Assembly: GCA_003661775.1 (NCBI GenBank)
Contig: QMWT01000028.1
Location: 1 to 11,531 of the forward strand
Source of the DNA: Thermoprotei archaeon
GTDB taxonomy: Archaea > Thermoproteota > Thermoprotei_A > Sulfolobales > Ignisphaeraceae
Length of the DNA stretch: 11,531 nt
Reading direction: 5' to 3'
Both the position numbers and the translations under genes were made by a program. The notes under the pieces were generated by a model. It made no database searches. It was given only the letters and a program-made list of their open reading frames with translations, and was not told the DNA's origin. This document shows positions 1-6,575 of the stretch, in pieces; position 1 is the stretch's first letter; each line of letters begins with the position of its first letter.

Positions 1-1
1 C

Positions 2-256
2 CTTAGTGGTGAAGTTTAGTGACTGAAGAATCTTCTCAACACTAAGCGCTAAGGCCTTAATGTGAGGGTCAGTAACTATGAATGCCCTACGGCGTTTGAG
101 TAGCGGAGCTACACTCGAAGCAAACGCCTGGGTAGCGGCGTACCCCACGAATATTCTCGGCGCGATGAACGTTGATAGAACCCTCTTACTCTCGGGGGAG
201 CACATAAATTGGATGGTCTGCCTAACAACGGGGTTGTAGAGGTACCAGCGAGACAT
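2..256 (-). CDS. Iron-containing alcohol dehydrogenase-like protein, N-terminal part (runs off the left edge)
   Basis: Reading the minus strand from an ATG at 256 gives 85 codons open to the window edge. Residues 33-38 (APRIFV) followed by GYAA, then RRRAFIVTDPHI at about 58-69 and a helix ending in ILQSLNF, match the N-terminus of group III (iron-containing) alcohol dehydrogenases: a strand leading to a G-x-G-A-like turn, then an 'alIVTD' strand of the nucleotide-binding fold. The family uses NAD(P) and usually Fe2+ or Zn2+; the metal ligands lie in the missing C-terminal part, so activity and substrate cannot be judged. The glycine turn is GYAA rather than the usual G-x-GA. Other members of the superfamily, such as glycerol-1-phosphate dehydrogenase, are possible but the spacing looks more like the alcohol dehydrogenases. 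The gene stands alone in its orientation here, with an AT-rich promoter just upstream and no clear Shine-Dalgarno sequence, so the mRNA is probably nearly leaderless. Confidence 0.65.
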   Translation of the reverse strand, partial: MSRWYLYNPVVRQTIQFMCSPESKRVLSTFIAPRIFVGYAATQAFASSVAPLLKRRRAFIVTDPHIKALALSVEKILQSLNFTTK

Positions 257-270
257 GAAAGGTGTCCCGA

Positions 271-298
271 AGATATATTTGCTATTTAATTAATTAAG
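271..298 (-). promoter_or_regulatory. AT-rich promoter of the alcohol dehydrogenase-like gene
   Basis: On the minus strand two TATA-like stretches precede the ATG at 256: TTAATTAATTAAATAG (298-283) and AAATATAT (280-273). The distal one is centred about 30 bases from the ATG, which would give a transcript with almost no leader. The proximal one would place the start site inside the gene, so the distal one is the better candidate. Confidence 0.4.
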
Positions 299-351
299 TC
301 TTAGCTTAACTCGGTAGAGATAATGAGAGCTCGTTTGGCCAGTACACCTTG

Positions 352-450
352 TTAGTAGAGCTTCACCAGCTCCCTAATCTCCCTCATCAAGTTCTCTATG
401 TGTTCCCTATACACGGATTCAATGTATTTTCTAGCATCCTCAGCCCTCAC
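352..450 (-). CDS. Small ORF, 32 residues, unknown function
   Basis: A minus-strand frame from GTG at 450 to TAA at 354-352 encodes a short, highly charged, probably helical peptide (RAEDARKYIESVYREHIE..., ending REIRELVKLY). Support comes from its signals: GAGGTG at 463-458 sits 7 bases before the GTG, the same spacing as at several other genes in this window, and TTTATATA at 508-501 is centred about 27 bases before a start site that would leave a leader of about 28 bases. The frame stays open upstream to an ATG at 528 (58 codons), but that start lies upstream of the TATA box and is less likely. There is no recognisable domain, signal peptide or membrane segment. It could instead be the decayed tail of a larger gene. 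Existence is moderately supported; function is unknown. Confidence 0.35.
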   Translation of the reverse strand: MRAEDARKYIESVYREHIENLMREIRELVKLY

Positions 451-500
451 TAGTAGACACCTCGCTAACAGCGTTTTCGTTAGAAATGGTCGGCTATGTG

Positions 501-508
501 TATATAAA
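501..508 (-). promoter_or_regulatory. TATA box for the small minus-strand ORF
   Basis: TTTATATA on the minus strand, centred near 504, predicts a start site near 478. That gives a leader of about 28 bases that contains the GAGGTG ribosome-binding site at 463-458. No plus-strand gene lies at the matching distance, so the minus-strand assignment is preferred. Confidence 0.4.
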
Positions 509-551
509 TGGGTAAAGAATCTGGTCATCCACAGCTGTTCATAACTACGTA

Positions 552-602
552 TCAGCTGAGACAGGTCATATCATCGTCTTCATATGGGGGTTCTCATCAT
601 CT
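552..602 (-). ncRNA. Candidate C/D-box sRNA guiding 23S rRNA methylation (helix 93)
   Basis: On the minus strand a perfect C box ATGATGA (600-594) is followed by a weak D'-like ATGA (583-580), a C'-like ACGATGA (577-571) and a perfect D box CTGA (555-552). The bases just before the D box, GACCTGTCTCA (567-557), are complementary to UGAGACAGGUC, which I recall as part of the conserved 23S rRNA helix-93 segment (E. coli about 2596-2606). The box-plus-five rule then points to G2599. The first base next to the D box does not pair. A TATA-like AAATTAAT (637-630) places a start site near 608, just ahead of the C box. Weak points are the degenerate D' box and a 15-base gap between C' and D, longer than the usual 12. 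The D' guide target is unassigned. Confidence 0.55.
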
Positions 603-608
603 ATGACT

Positions 609-637
609 ATTATTTAACTCTGGAGAGGTATTAATTT
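609..637. promoter_or_regulatory. Interleaved divergent promoters of the two sRNA genes
   Basis: Plus-strand TATTTAA (611-617) is centred about 26 bases before position 640, just ahead of the C box at 644. Minus-strand AAATTAAT (637-630) is centred about 26 bases before position 608, just ahead of the minus-strand C box at 600. The two TATA boxes are therefore nested, each lying between the other box and the other's start site, so initiation in the two directions may compete. Confidence 0.45.
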
Positions 638-640
638 ACT

Positions 641-697
641 AGTGTGATGATACGACGGTCTCCTGATAGAGTGATGAGACTTCTCTTCGCTGATGTC
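641..697 (+). ncRNA. C/D-box sRNA with two 12-base guides; D' guide fits 23S rRNA C2590
   Basis: All four boxes are present at canonical spacing: C box GTGATGA (644-650), 12-base guide (651-662), D' box CTGA (663-666), 4-base spacer TAGA, C' box GTGATGA (671-677), 12-base guide (678-689) and D box CTGA (690-693). Such RNAs assemble with L7Ae, Nop5 and fibrillarin and direct 2'-O-methylation of the base paired five positions upstream of D or D'. The D' guide TACGACGGTCTC is complementary over ten bases, plus one G-U pair, to AGACCGUCGU of 23S helix 93 as I recall it, pointing to C2590 (E. coli numbering). That site corresponds to Cm2959 of yeast, made by snR73. The second guide, GACTTCTCTTCG, would target CGAAGAGAAGUC with the methyl on the fifth base (G); I cannot place that in rRNA or tRNA. 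The TATA box at 611-617 fits a start near 640. A long terminal stem is not obvious. Confidence 0.85.
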
Positions 698-748
698 CCG
701 ACGCTTAAGCATTTGTAGAGCCACACACTCTACTTTAAGTGGCTCCGA

Positions 749-3700
749 GTGGTGGGTGTTTTGGCACTGAACAGCGTTGTGGAGATAAGCGACGCCAAAC
801 CGGTCGTACGAGGTATATACCGCGGTCTTTGTATGAACTGCGGCGGTGAAATAGAGGATCTCAGATTATTATATGGTCTGCCTTGCAGCCGCTGCCTACC
901 GCTCAAGGAACTGAGAAGATTTAATAGTTTCCGTGAGCTTGCTGCGAAGGTCGTTAAGCTCCGTAAAGGAAGCATGCTGGATCATATGGCAAAAGTAGAG
1001 GGGTTTGTGCAGGATTTGGAGTCCGTCTTCAGGAAGTGTGTTGGAAGCGAGATGTGGAGTATTCAAAGAACGTGGGCTTACAGAGTAGCTCAGAAACAGA
1101 GTTTTGCAATGATAGCCCCTACCGGTGTGGGGAAGACTACCTTTGGTCTAGTAGTAGCGCTGTATCTAGCTATGAAGGGTTTGAAGACCTACATTGTTGT
1201 GCCGACGACAGTTCTAGTGGAGCAATATGAGCAGAAGCTTCAAGAATTTTCAGAAAAGTTGGGATTCCTACCCGTTGTGATAGCTATACACTCCAAACTT
1301 CCCAGCAAGAGAAGAGCTGAGCTTGAAGAAGCTTTAAAGCAGGGTTCTTTTGATATAGTTATAACGACGACGATGTATCTTCAGAGGAAGTTTGAGAGTG
1401 TTCTTCGCGGTAAGAAGGTGGATCTAGTGTTTGTGGATGATGTAGATGCTGTGATGAAAGGTAGCAAAGCAATTGAATACATACTTCAGCTCATAGGATT
1501 TGACGAAAGTGATATTGAGATGGGTTATCGTTCAATGCGTCTAAGAGTTAGGCTTGCAACGGCTACCGAAAAAGAGCAGCATAAACTGTTTGCTGAGTTC
1601 GAATCTATACAACAATCTCTGAGACGTAAACGTGAGCGAACAGGTATGCTGATCCTAAGCTCGGCAACCGGGCGAGCGCGTGGACGTAGGGTGAAGTTGT
1701 TCAGAGAACTTTTAGGATTTGACATTGGTGGGCGTGCTGAGGTTTATAGAAATGTTGTTGATGTTTACGTAGAGCCTAAGAAGGATCCTCTGGAAGTGCT
1801 ACTGGAACTAGTGCGTAAGCTTGGTCGTGGGGGACTTGTCTACGTCCCTGTGGACAGGGGTATAGAGGAGGCAGAGCGCGTAGCAGCATACCTACGTAAT
1901 CATGGAATTGCAGCGGATACGCTTGTTTCTGGAAAGATTTCTAATTTGGATAGATTTGCGAATGGAGAGCTGGATGTGTTAGTGGGCGTTGCTGTATTCT
2001 ACGGACTTTTGGTAAGGGGTATAGACCTGCCGGAGCACGTTAGGTACGCTATATTCTTGGGTGTACCTAGACACAAGATCTCTTTGCGTCTCGAAGAACC
2101 TAGTCCTCAGAACATGTTAAGGCTGTCTACAGTGCTCGTCGAGGTCGTTGACGAAGGAACGCGGCGGGAGATAATGATGTATCTACCCGTATTAAGGAGG
2201 ATTATGAGGAGATATTCTCCTCAGTCAATAGCTGAAATGGTTAAGAGACTTGTAGCAGGTGAGAAACCTAGAAGCCGTGAAGAAGAGACGTTGGTTAAGT
2301 TGCACAAGATCTTACGCGATGTTCTCTTGAGGAGAGAGATTATAGAGTCTTTAAGAAAGTACCCGCGCGCTACTGTCATAGAGGAGGAAGGAAGGCTTTT
2401 CCTGTTGATCCCTGATGCCGCGACCTACGTGCAAGCTAGCGGCAGAACATCTAGGCTGTTTGCTGGGGGTATAACGCGTGGACTCTCTGTGGTAATAGTA
2501 GATGATGTTAGGTTGCTCCATGGACTTGAGTATAGGCTTAAATGGTACATAGAGGACTTTAGTTTCAAACCTCTTGAGGGAGTCGATCTAGGCGAAGTGA
2601 TTAAGCAGATTGATGAAGATAGGGAACTTGTGAAGGCGGTTAGGCAAGGTAAAATGGGGGTTCTAAAAACGATAAAACAGTTGGTAAGAACAGCCCTAAT
2701 GGTTGTTGAGTCGCCCAACAAAGCTAGAACCATAGCGAATTTCTTCGGCAGGCCAACGGTGCGCGATATAGACGGCGTCAAAGCGTATGAGGTCGATATA
2801 GGTAGACTTCACTTAACGATTGTGGCAAGTGGAGGACACGTATTTGATCTCGTTGAGGATGACGAACATCCGAACTCGGTGTACGGTATAAGGCTTCATG
2901 TGGAGGACGGTAAAAGAAGGTTTCTGCCGGTGTACGGTTTTCTTAAAAGGTGTCTTGACTGTGGGCACCAATTCGTTACGAGAGAAAATCTCTGTCCTTT
3001 GAGAGAAGCGCTTCCAGAACTGCATAAAGAGCATGGAATGCATAGAGTGAGGTCTAGTGAGAATGTAATAAGGACATTACAGAAGTTAGCTTTGGAAGTA
3101 GATGAGATTCTTATAGGAACGGACCCTGATGCCGAAGGTGAGAAGATAGGTTTTGACATTGCATTAGCATTAGCACCGTTTGCGAGGAGTATAAAAAGGA
3201 TAGAGTTTCATGAAATCACTCGTAGAGCTATTTTGAAAGCCTTAGAGAATCCGCGACCAATAAATATGAGGCTTGTAGAAGCGCAAATAACTCGTAGGAT
3301 AGAGGATAGGTGGATAGGCTTTGCGTTATCGGAGCTAGCCACGCAGGTGCTTATAGACATCATATGTAAGTATGAAGAATATGAAGATATTGAAAGGTGT
3401 AAGAGGCGCAGGTTGAGTGCTGGTAGGGTACAGACACCTACTTTAGGCAGAATAATAGAGGTGTTCGTGGAATGGTACTTAAGTAGAAGACCTTACCTAG
3501 TATTCAGAAGTGACGTCATTAGCCTTGAGATACCTGCAGATAGTGTGCCATTGGAGAATAAGAAGATTCATGGAAAGAAGATTACGATAGTCCTCAAACC
3601 TAAGGAGCATAAGTTTGAAGTGGTGAATCCTCCCCCGCCTTTCACAACTGATGTGATGATAACAGAGGCCTCTGTCGCTTTTAGAATGCCTGCCCCTCAG

Positions 3701-4759
3701 ACTATGGCGCTAGCTCAAGAACTTTTCGAGCTGGGACTAATCACGTATCATCGTACCGATAGTACGAGGGTATCCACAACAGGTATCAATGTGGCTCGGG
3801 AGTATCTGCAAAATAAGTTTGGGAAGCTTGCTGAAGAGCTTTTCAAGCCCCGAAGCTGGGGTGAAGGTGGTGCCCACGAAGCTATAAGACCTACAAGATC
3901 TATAGATTCTGAGACTTTAAGAGGACTCATAGCGGAGGGCGTGATAGAATTACCTATAAGACTCACCCGGAGTCATTTCATGTTATACGACATGATCTTC
4001 AGGAGGTTTGTAGCTAGTCAGATGAAGCCTGCTGTGGTCGAGAAAACTGTGTTTAGAGCTGATGTTTGTATAGAGGAACAATGTTTCTACGCAACCGATA
4101 TTGAGCTTATCACAAGCATCGCAGATCCAGGCTTTACCCTGGTCTACATGCCGTTCAAGCTTACTCCGCTTCCGCCTCTTCAAAATGTTGTGAGGGTATT
4201 GCATGTTAAACGAAGGAATATAAGTTCGGTAAGGCTCATGACTCAGGGCGATGTTGTCAGATGGATGAAGGAAGTTGGTATAGGTAGACCCAGCACTTAT
4301 GCCAAGATAGTGGATACACTTTTAAAGAGAGGGTATGTGATAGATAAGAAGGTTCTAATACCCATGAGAAAAGGAGTGTATGTCTATACATTGCTTTCGG
4401 GAATTACGTTATCTAAAATAGTTGAGCTGGCGACTAAGCTGAGAGATGAAGAGAAGATAAAGTTCGATAAACTTCTTAAGAAGAAGTTTGGATTGGATGA
4501 CGAAGTTCTTAAAGAAATGATACGGAGACTCGAAGAAACTGTAAGGAGCTTGGGAAGGGCAAGCATACCTAGAGCTGAGGAGGTCTTAAAGAAGGTGGCG
4601 AGTATGGTTAGTGTTGAGAGAACAAGTGTTCTCCAGAAGAAGATGAGCGCTATTGAGGAGGGAGTTATTAGCTATGAAGAAGTCATCGAGGAGTTGTTCA
4701 GAGAGCTTAGCGAACTAGGACTTTTGCCGGTCAGAGACATAAAGGTTTCGCAGCGCTAG
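749..4759 (+). CDS. rgy: Reverse gyrase (SF2 helicase-topoisomerase IA fusion)
   Basis: This enzyme introduces positive supercoils into DNA using ATP and protects the genome at high temperature. The 1336-residue protein has an N-terminal zinc finger (C28, C31, C46, C49), then a helicase module: P-loop APTGVGKT (123-130), DDVD (230-233), SSAT (304-307) and QASGRTSR (562-569). The topoisomerase IA module has VVESPNKAR (652-660), the Toprim motif TDPDAEGE (D792, D794, E797), LSAGRVQTPTLG (889-900), and GLITYHRTDS with catalytic tyrosine Y1000, then GAHEAIRPT (1041-1049). The DNA-binding end motif GIGRPSTYAKIV is at 1177-1188. There is no intein. The second zinc finger keeps only three cysteines (C735, C738, C749), and residues about 1217-1283 look like an added helical segment, which helps explain a length above the usual 1050-1250. 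The start is uncertain: GTG 749 opens the frame, but GGTG at 751-754 lies 6 bases before TTG 761, which may be the real start. Confidence 0.97.
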   Translation: MVGVLALNSVVEISDAKPVVRGIYRGLCMNCGGEIEDLRLLYGLPCSRCLPLKELRRFNSFRELAAKVVKLRKGSMLDHMAKVEGFVQDLESVFRKCVGSEMWSIQRTWAYRVAQKQSFAMIAPTGVGKTTFGLVVALYLAMKGLKTYIVVPTTVLVEQYEQKLQEFSEKLGFLPVVIAIHSKLPSKRRAELEEALKQGSFDIVITTTMYLQRKFESVLRGKKVDLVFVDDVDAVMKGSKAIEYILQLIGFDESDIEMGYRSMRLRVRLATATEKEQHKLFAEFESIQQSLRRKRERTGMLILSSATGRARGRRVKLFRELLGFDIGGRAEVYRNVVDVYVEPKKDPLEVLLELVRKLGRGGLVYVPVDRGIEEAERVAAYLRNHGIAADTLVSGKISNLDRFANGELDVLVGVAVFYGLLVRGIDLPEHVRYAIFLGVPRHKISLRLEEPSPQNMLRLSTVLVEVVDEGTRREIMMYLPVLRRIMRRYSPQSIAEMVKRLVAGEKPRSREEETLVKLHKILRDVLLRREIIESLRKYPRATVIEEEGRLFLLIPDAATYVQASGRTSRLFAGGITRGLSVVIVDDVRLLHGLEYRLKWYIEDFSFKPLEGVDLGEVIKQIDEDRELVKAVRQGKMGVLKTIKQLVRTALMVVESPNKARTIANFFGRPTVRDIDGVKAYEVDIGRLHLTIVASGGHVFDLVEDDEHPNSVYGIRLHVEDGKRRFLPVYGFLKRCLDCGHQFVTRENLCPLREALPELHKEHGMHRVRSSENVIRTLQKLALEVDEILIGTDPDAEGEKIGFDIALALAPFARSIKRIEFHEITRRAILKALENPRPINMRLVEAQITRRIEDRWIGFALSELATQVLIDIICKYEEYEDIERCKRRRLSAGRVQTPTLGRIIEVFVEWYLSRRPYLVFRSDVISLEIPADSVPLENKKIHGKKITIVLKPKEHKFEVVNPPPPFTTDVMITEASVAFRMPAPQTMALAQELFELGLITYHRTDSTRVSTTGINVAREYLQNKFGKLAEELFKPRSWGEGGAHEAIRPTRSIDSETLRGLIAEGVIELPIRLTRSHFMLYDMIFRRFVASQMKPAVVEKTVFRADVCIEEQCFYATDIELITSIADPGFTLVYMPFKLTPLPPLQNVVRVLHVKRRNISSVRLMTQGDVVRWMKEVGIGRPSTYAKIVDTLLKRGYVIDKKVLIPMRKGVYVYTLLSGITLSKIVELATKLRDEEKIKFDKLLKKKFGLDDEVLKEMIRRLEETVRSLGRASIPRAEEVLKKVASMVSVERTSVLQKKMSAIEEGVISYEEVIEELFRELSELGLLPVRDIKVSQR

Positions 4760-4761
4760 TC

Positions 4762-4769
4762 TATATTTA
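4762..4769 (+). promoter_or_regulatory. TATA box for the nitrilase-like gene
   Basis: TATATTTA lies directly after the reverse gyrase stop codon. It is centred about 34 bases before the ATG at 4800, predicting a leader of only about 9 bases. The nitrilase-like gene therefore probably has its own promoter rather than depending on reverse gyrase transcription. Confidence 0.5.
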
Positions 4770-4799
4770 TCACGCTGGTAAACGATTTTAGAGATAGAC

Positions 4800-5660
4800 A
4801 TGGGTGTTCCTAAAGTCATGACAAGCAGTGATAGCAAGATCGTACTTGCAGTAGCGCACATGAGGATAGAACTGGGTAATAAGAAGCGTAACCTAGAGAG
4901 ACTTCGCTCATTTGCTAAGACTGCTCATGAAAGCGGTGCAAAAATTTTGGTTCTTCCATCGTTCTTTAACATAGGGCCTGTACTCAGCGACTCATATCGT
5001 GTTAGGATAAGCAGAAAGTCTATGATAGAAACTGTGCCCGGTATAACAGCAGATTACCTGTGTAGCGTTGTTGAAGAATATGGGCTCTACATAGTTACAG
5101 GTCCTATAATCGAACGTCAAGGTTCGAGATACTATCTTACATCGCTTGTAGTAGCGCCATTGCGGGGTGTAATGTTCAAGTACAGGAAGATATTTGTTGA
5201 CCGTGACAAAGACTTCCTCTCTCCTGGAAGAGAGCTCCCCCTACTGAACTTAGGATTTTCAATGGGAATGTTGATAGAGGAGGATATATTAATACCGGAA
5301 TTAGCTACCATGCTTGTGCTTAACGGCGCGAGACTCCTCATAGTTTTCCAGAAGCTTGAAAGAGAGTGGTTAAAGTTTAGGCATGTACTTATAACGAGAG
5401 CTCTAGAAAATCATGTTAAGGTGATAGGGGTCGGTGGAATAATTTCGCGGGGCGACGAAGATTTTCTAGAGATACCCACGCTCATAATAAATGACGAAGG
5501 TGTTGTAGTAGACGAAGTGAAAGGATTCGAGGATAGGCTCTCCATTGTTGAGATAAATTCTCCGAGTAGTGCAACAGAGTACTTCCTCGAGATCAAGAGA
5601 ATGATACTTAAGAGATTCCTTAGAAATCTGAGGAGTATTTTGCGTGAGGGAAGGGGTTAG
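4800..5660 (+). CDS. Nitrilase-superfamily protein lacking the catalytic Cys and Glu (probable pseudoenzyme)
   Basis: The 286-residue protein has the layout of carbon-nitrogen hydrolases, which cleave amides or nitriles with a Glu-Lys-Cys triad. The fold landmarks align without gaps. ILVLPSFFNIGP (49-60) stands where the family has 'lvlPE', so the catalytic Glu is Ser54. KYRKIFV (127-133) keeps the catalytic lysine, K130. GMLIEEDILIPELA (156-169) stands where the family has 'GvliCyD..fPEl', so the nucleophilic Cys is Glu160, although the flanking D162, P166 and E167 and the later NGAR are kept. Two of three triad residues are thus replaced while the scaffold is intact and in frame. Amidase activity is very unlikely; a binding or regulatory role is an inference. 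The gene follows reverse gyrase after 40 bases, and its stop codon overlaps the convergent trmI stop by 4 bases. A divergent but active member using other residues cannot be fully excluded. Confidence 0.85.
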   Translation: MGVPKVMTSSDSKIVLAVAHMRIELGNKKRNLERLRSFAKTAHESGAKILVLPSFFNIGPVLSDSYRVRISRKSMIETVPGITADYLCSVVEEYGLYIVTGPIIERQGSRYYLTSLVVAPLRGVMFKYRKIFVDRDKDFLSPGRELPLLNLGFSMGMLIEEDILIPELATMLVLNGARLLIVFQKLEREWLKFRHVLITRALENHVKVIGVGGIISRGDEDFLEIPTLIINDEGVVVDEVKGFEDRLSIVEINSPSSATEYFLEIKRMILKRFLRNLRSILREGRG

Positions 5661-6454
5661 GGTGCGGGTCTAAGAACCTTACGTGCGAAGAAGATATAAC
5701 CTGTATGGCCAATCATATGTGTCTTCGGCCTTATCGCTCCTTCAACAAGCTGGTACTCACGTAGAAGAATTTCATAACATCTTGAATCCACAAATCTTTG
5801 GTCTTCCTTGATAGCGCTCAACATCTTCTCGACTTGGTTTATGGTCGGAAGAAAGGCTATGATAGGAGCTGAGGGTTTAAGAGCTTCATAAACTTTTTCT
5901 AAGGCATTCCACGGGTCTGGCAGGTCTAGAAAAGCTGCATCGAGACCTTTAACGTCTATGCCCTGCTTCACGTCACCTATCCTTATCTCTGCATACTTTT
6001 CCAGACCTAATCGTCTCAAGTTCCTCATCGTAATCTCGGCAAATTCTTTACGTATCTCATAACCATACACTTTTCCGGTTGGTCTAACTATGTTTGCTAG
6101 TACAGCTGTTAGGATTCCGCTTCCGACACCTGCCTCGAGTACGCGGGCTCCTGGCCCTATTCCGCTGAGCAGAACTATGAACCCCAAGTCTTTGGGGTAA
6201 ATAATCTGCGTTTTACGCTCAAAACCGCGTTCTATGTAGTCGATGAGGAGCGGGCGTAAGAGATAAACATCGTATCCTAAGGAGAGCACTGCTTTATCGC
6301 CGTACTTCTTACCTATAATATCGTCATATTTGAGAGACCCTCTATCAGATCCGAAAATAGAACCACGTTTTACCTTCTTAATCCACCGCCTCATGTGATC
6401 TATGTAGAGAAGAACTTCATAGCCTTCGGTGATGGTATCCGAAGGGTTCAGCAC
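5657..6454 (-). CDS. trmI: tRNA (adenine-N1)-methyltransferase, TrmI family
   Basis: Archaeal TrmI uses S-adenosylmethionine to methylate N1 of adenines 57 and 58 in the T-loop of tRNA, which stabilises tRNA in thermophiles. The 265-residue protein has the family's N-terminal beta domain (EGYEVLLYID near 10-19, then RGS and IIGKKYGD), the IIYPKDLGFIVLLSGI lead-in, the cofactor-binding motif VLEAGVGSG, the acidic YGYEIR of motif II, and the catalytic-site motif DLPDPW. It ends with the typical RPKTHMIGHTGYIFFARK. The start is GTG at 6454, with a GAGGGG ribosome-binding site 6 bases upstream; homologues begin about 7 residues later but no start codon exists there. It converges with the nitrilase-like gene, sharing TTAG at the stops. 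A candidate C/D sRNA overlaps its first codons. The function call is strong; the exact target bases are inferred from the family. Confidence 0.93.
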   Translation of the reverse strand: MLNPSDTITEGYEVLLYIDHMRRWIKKVKRGSIFGSDRGSLKYDDIIGKKYGDKAVLSLGYDVYLLRPLLIDYIERGFERKTQIIYPKDLGFIVLLSGIGPGARVLEAGVGSGILTAVLANIVRPTGKVYGYEIRKEFAEITMRNLRRLGLEKYAEIRIGDVKQGIDVKGLDAAFLDLPDPWNALEKVYEALKPSAPIIAFLPTINQVEKMLSAIKEDQRFVDSRCYEILLREYQLVEGAIRPKTHMIGHTGYIFFARKVLRPAP

Positions 6455-6500
6455 TGGTATCCCCTCTCATCGATCGACAATACCAGCCCTCATCATTACC
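6448..6500 (-). ncRNA. Weak candidate C/D-box sRNA overlapping the trmI start; guide fits the 16S 530 loop
   Basis: On the minus strand a perfect C box ATGATGA (6496-6490) is followed by GGGCTGGTATT (6489-6479). That is complementary to AAUACCAGCCC, which I recall directly after the conserved GCGGU of the archaeal 16S 530 loop. Pairing can extend four more bases, two of them G-U. A C'-like CGATGA lies at 6472-6467 and a D box CTGA at 6451-6448, inside trmI codons 2-3. A TATA-like CTTATAGAG (6535-6527) would start RNA near 6505. Against it, there is no clean D' box, so the methylated base cannot be fixed, and the D guide has no target I recognise. It may be a chance match in a leader. Confidence 0.3.
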
Positions 6501-6526
6501 CAATAATATTGTGGTGTAGGACAAAG

Positions 6527-6535
6527 CTCTATAAG
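6527..6535 (-). promoter_or_regulatory. TATA-like element upstream of trmI
   Basis: CTTATAGAG on the minus strand predicts a start site near 6505, giving trmI a leader of about 50 bases that would include the candidate guide RNA. A second TATA-like AATATTAT (6510-6503) would give a shorter leader of about 29 bases. Either shows that trmI need not be co-transcribed with the regulator gene upstream. Confidence 0.35.
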
Positions 6536-6575
6536 TGCATATGGCAAAGTCCTGCAAAACAATTCAACTATGACG

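Noticed and set aside
1440..1470. C-box-like GTGATGA inside coding sequence (also near 3655 and 10428)
   Set aside because: No CTGA at guide distance follows in any of these places; they are ordinary codons.
2425..2781. Minus-strand frame of 118 codons inside reverse gyrase
   Set aside because: It overlaps the helicase-Toprim junction of reverse gyrase, which is conserved in sequence; no independent signals.
749..4759. Intein or frameshift in reverse gyrase
   Set aside because: All helicase and topoisomerase motifs follow in order in one frame and no splicing blocks interrupt the Toprim or tyrosine motifs.
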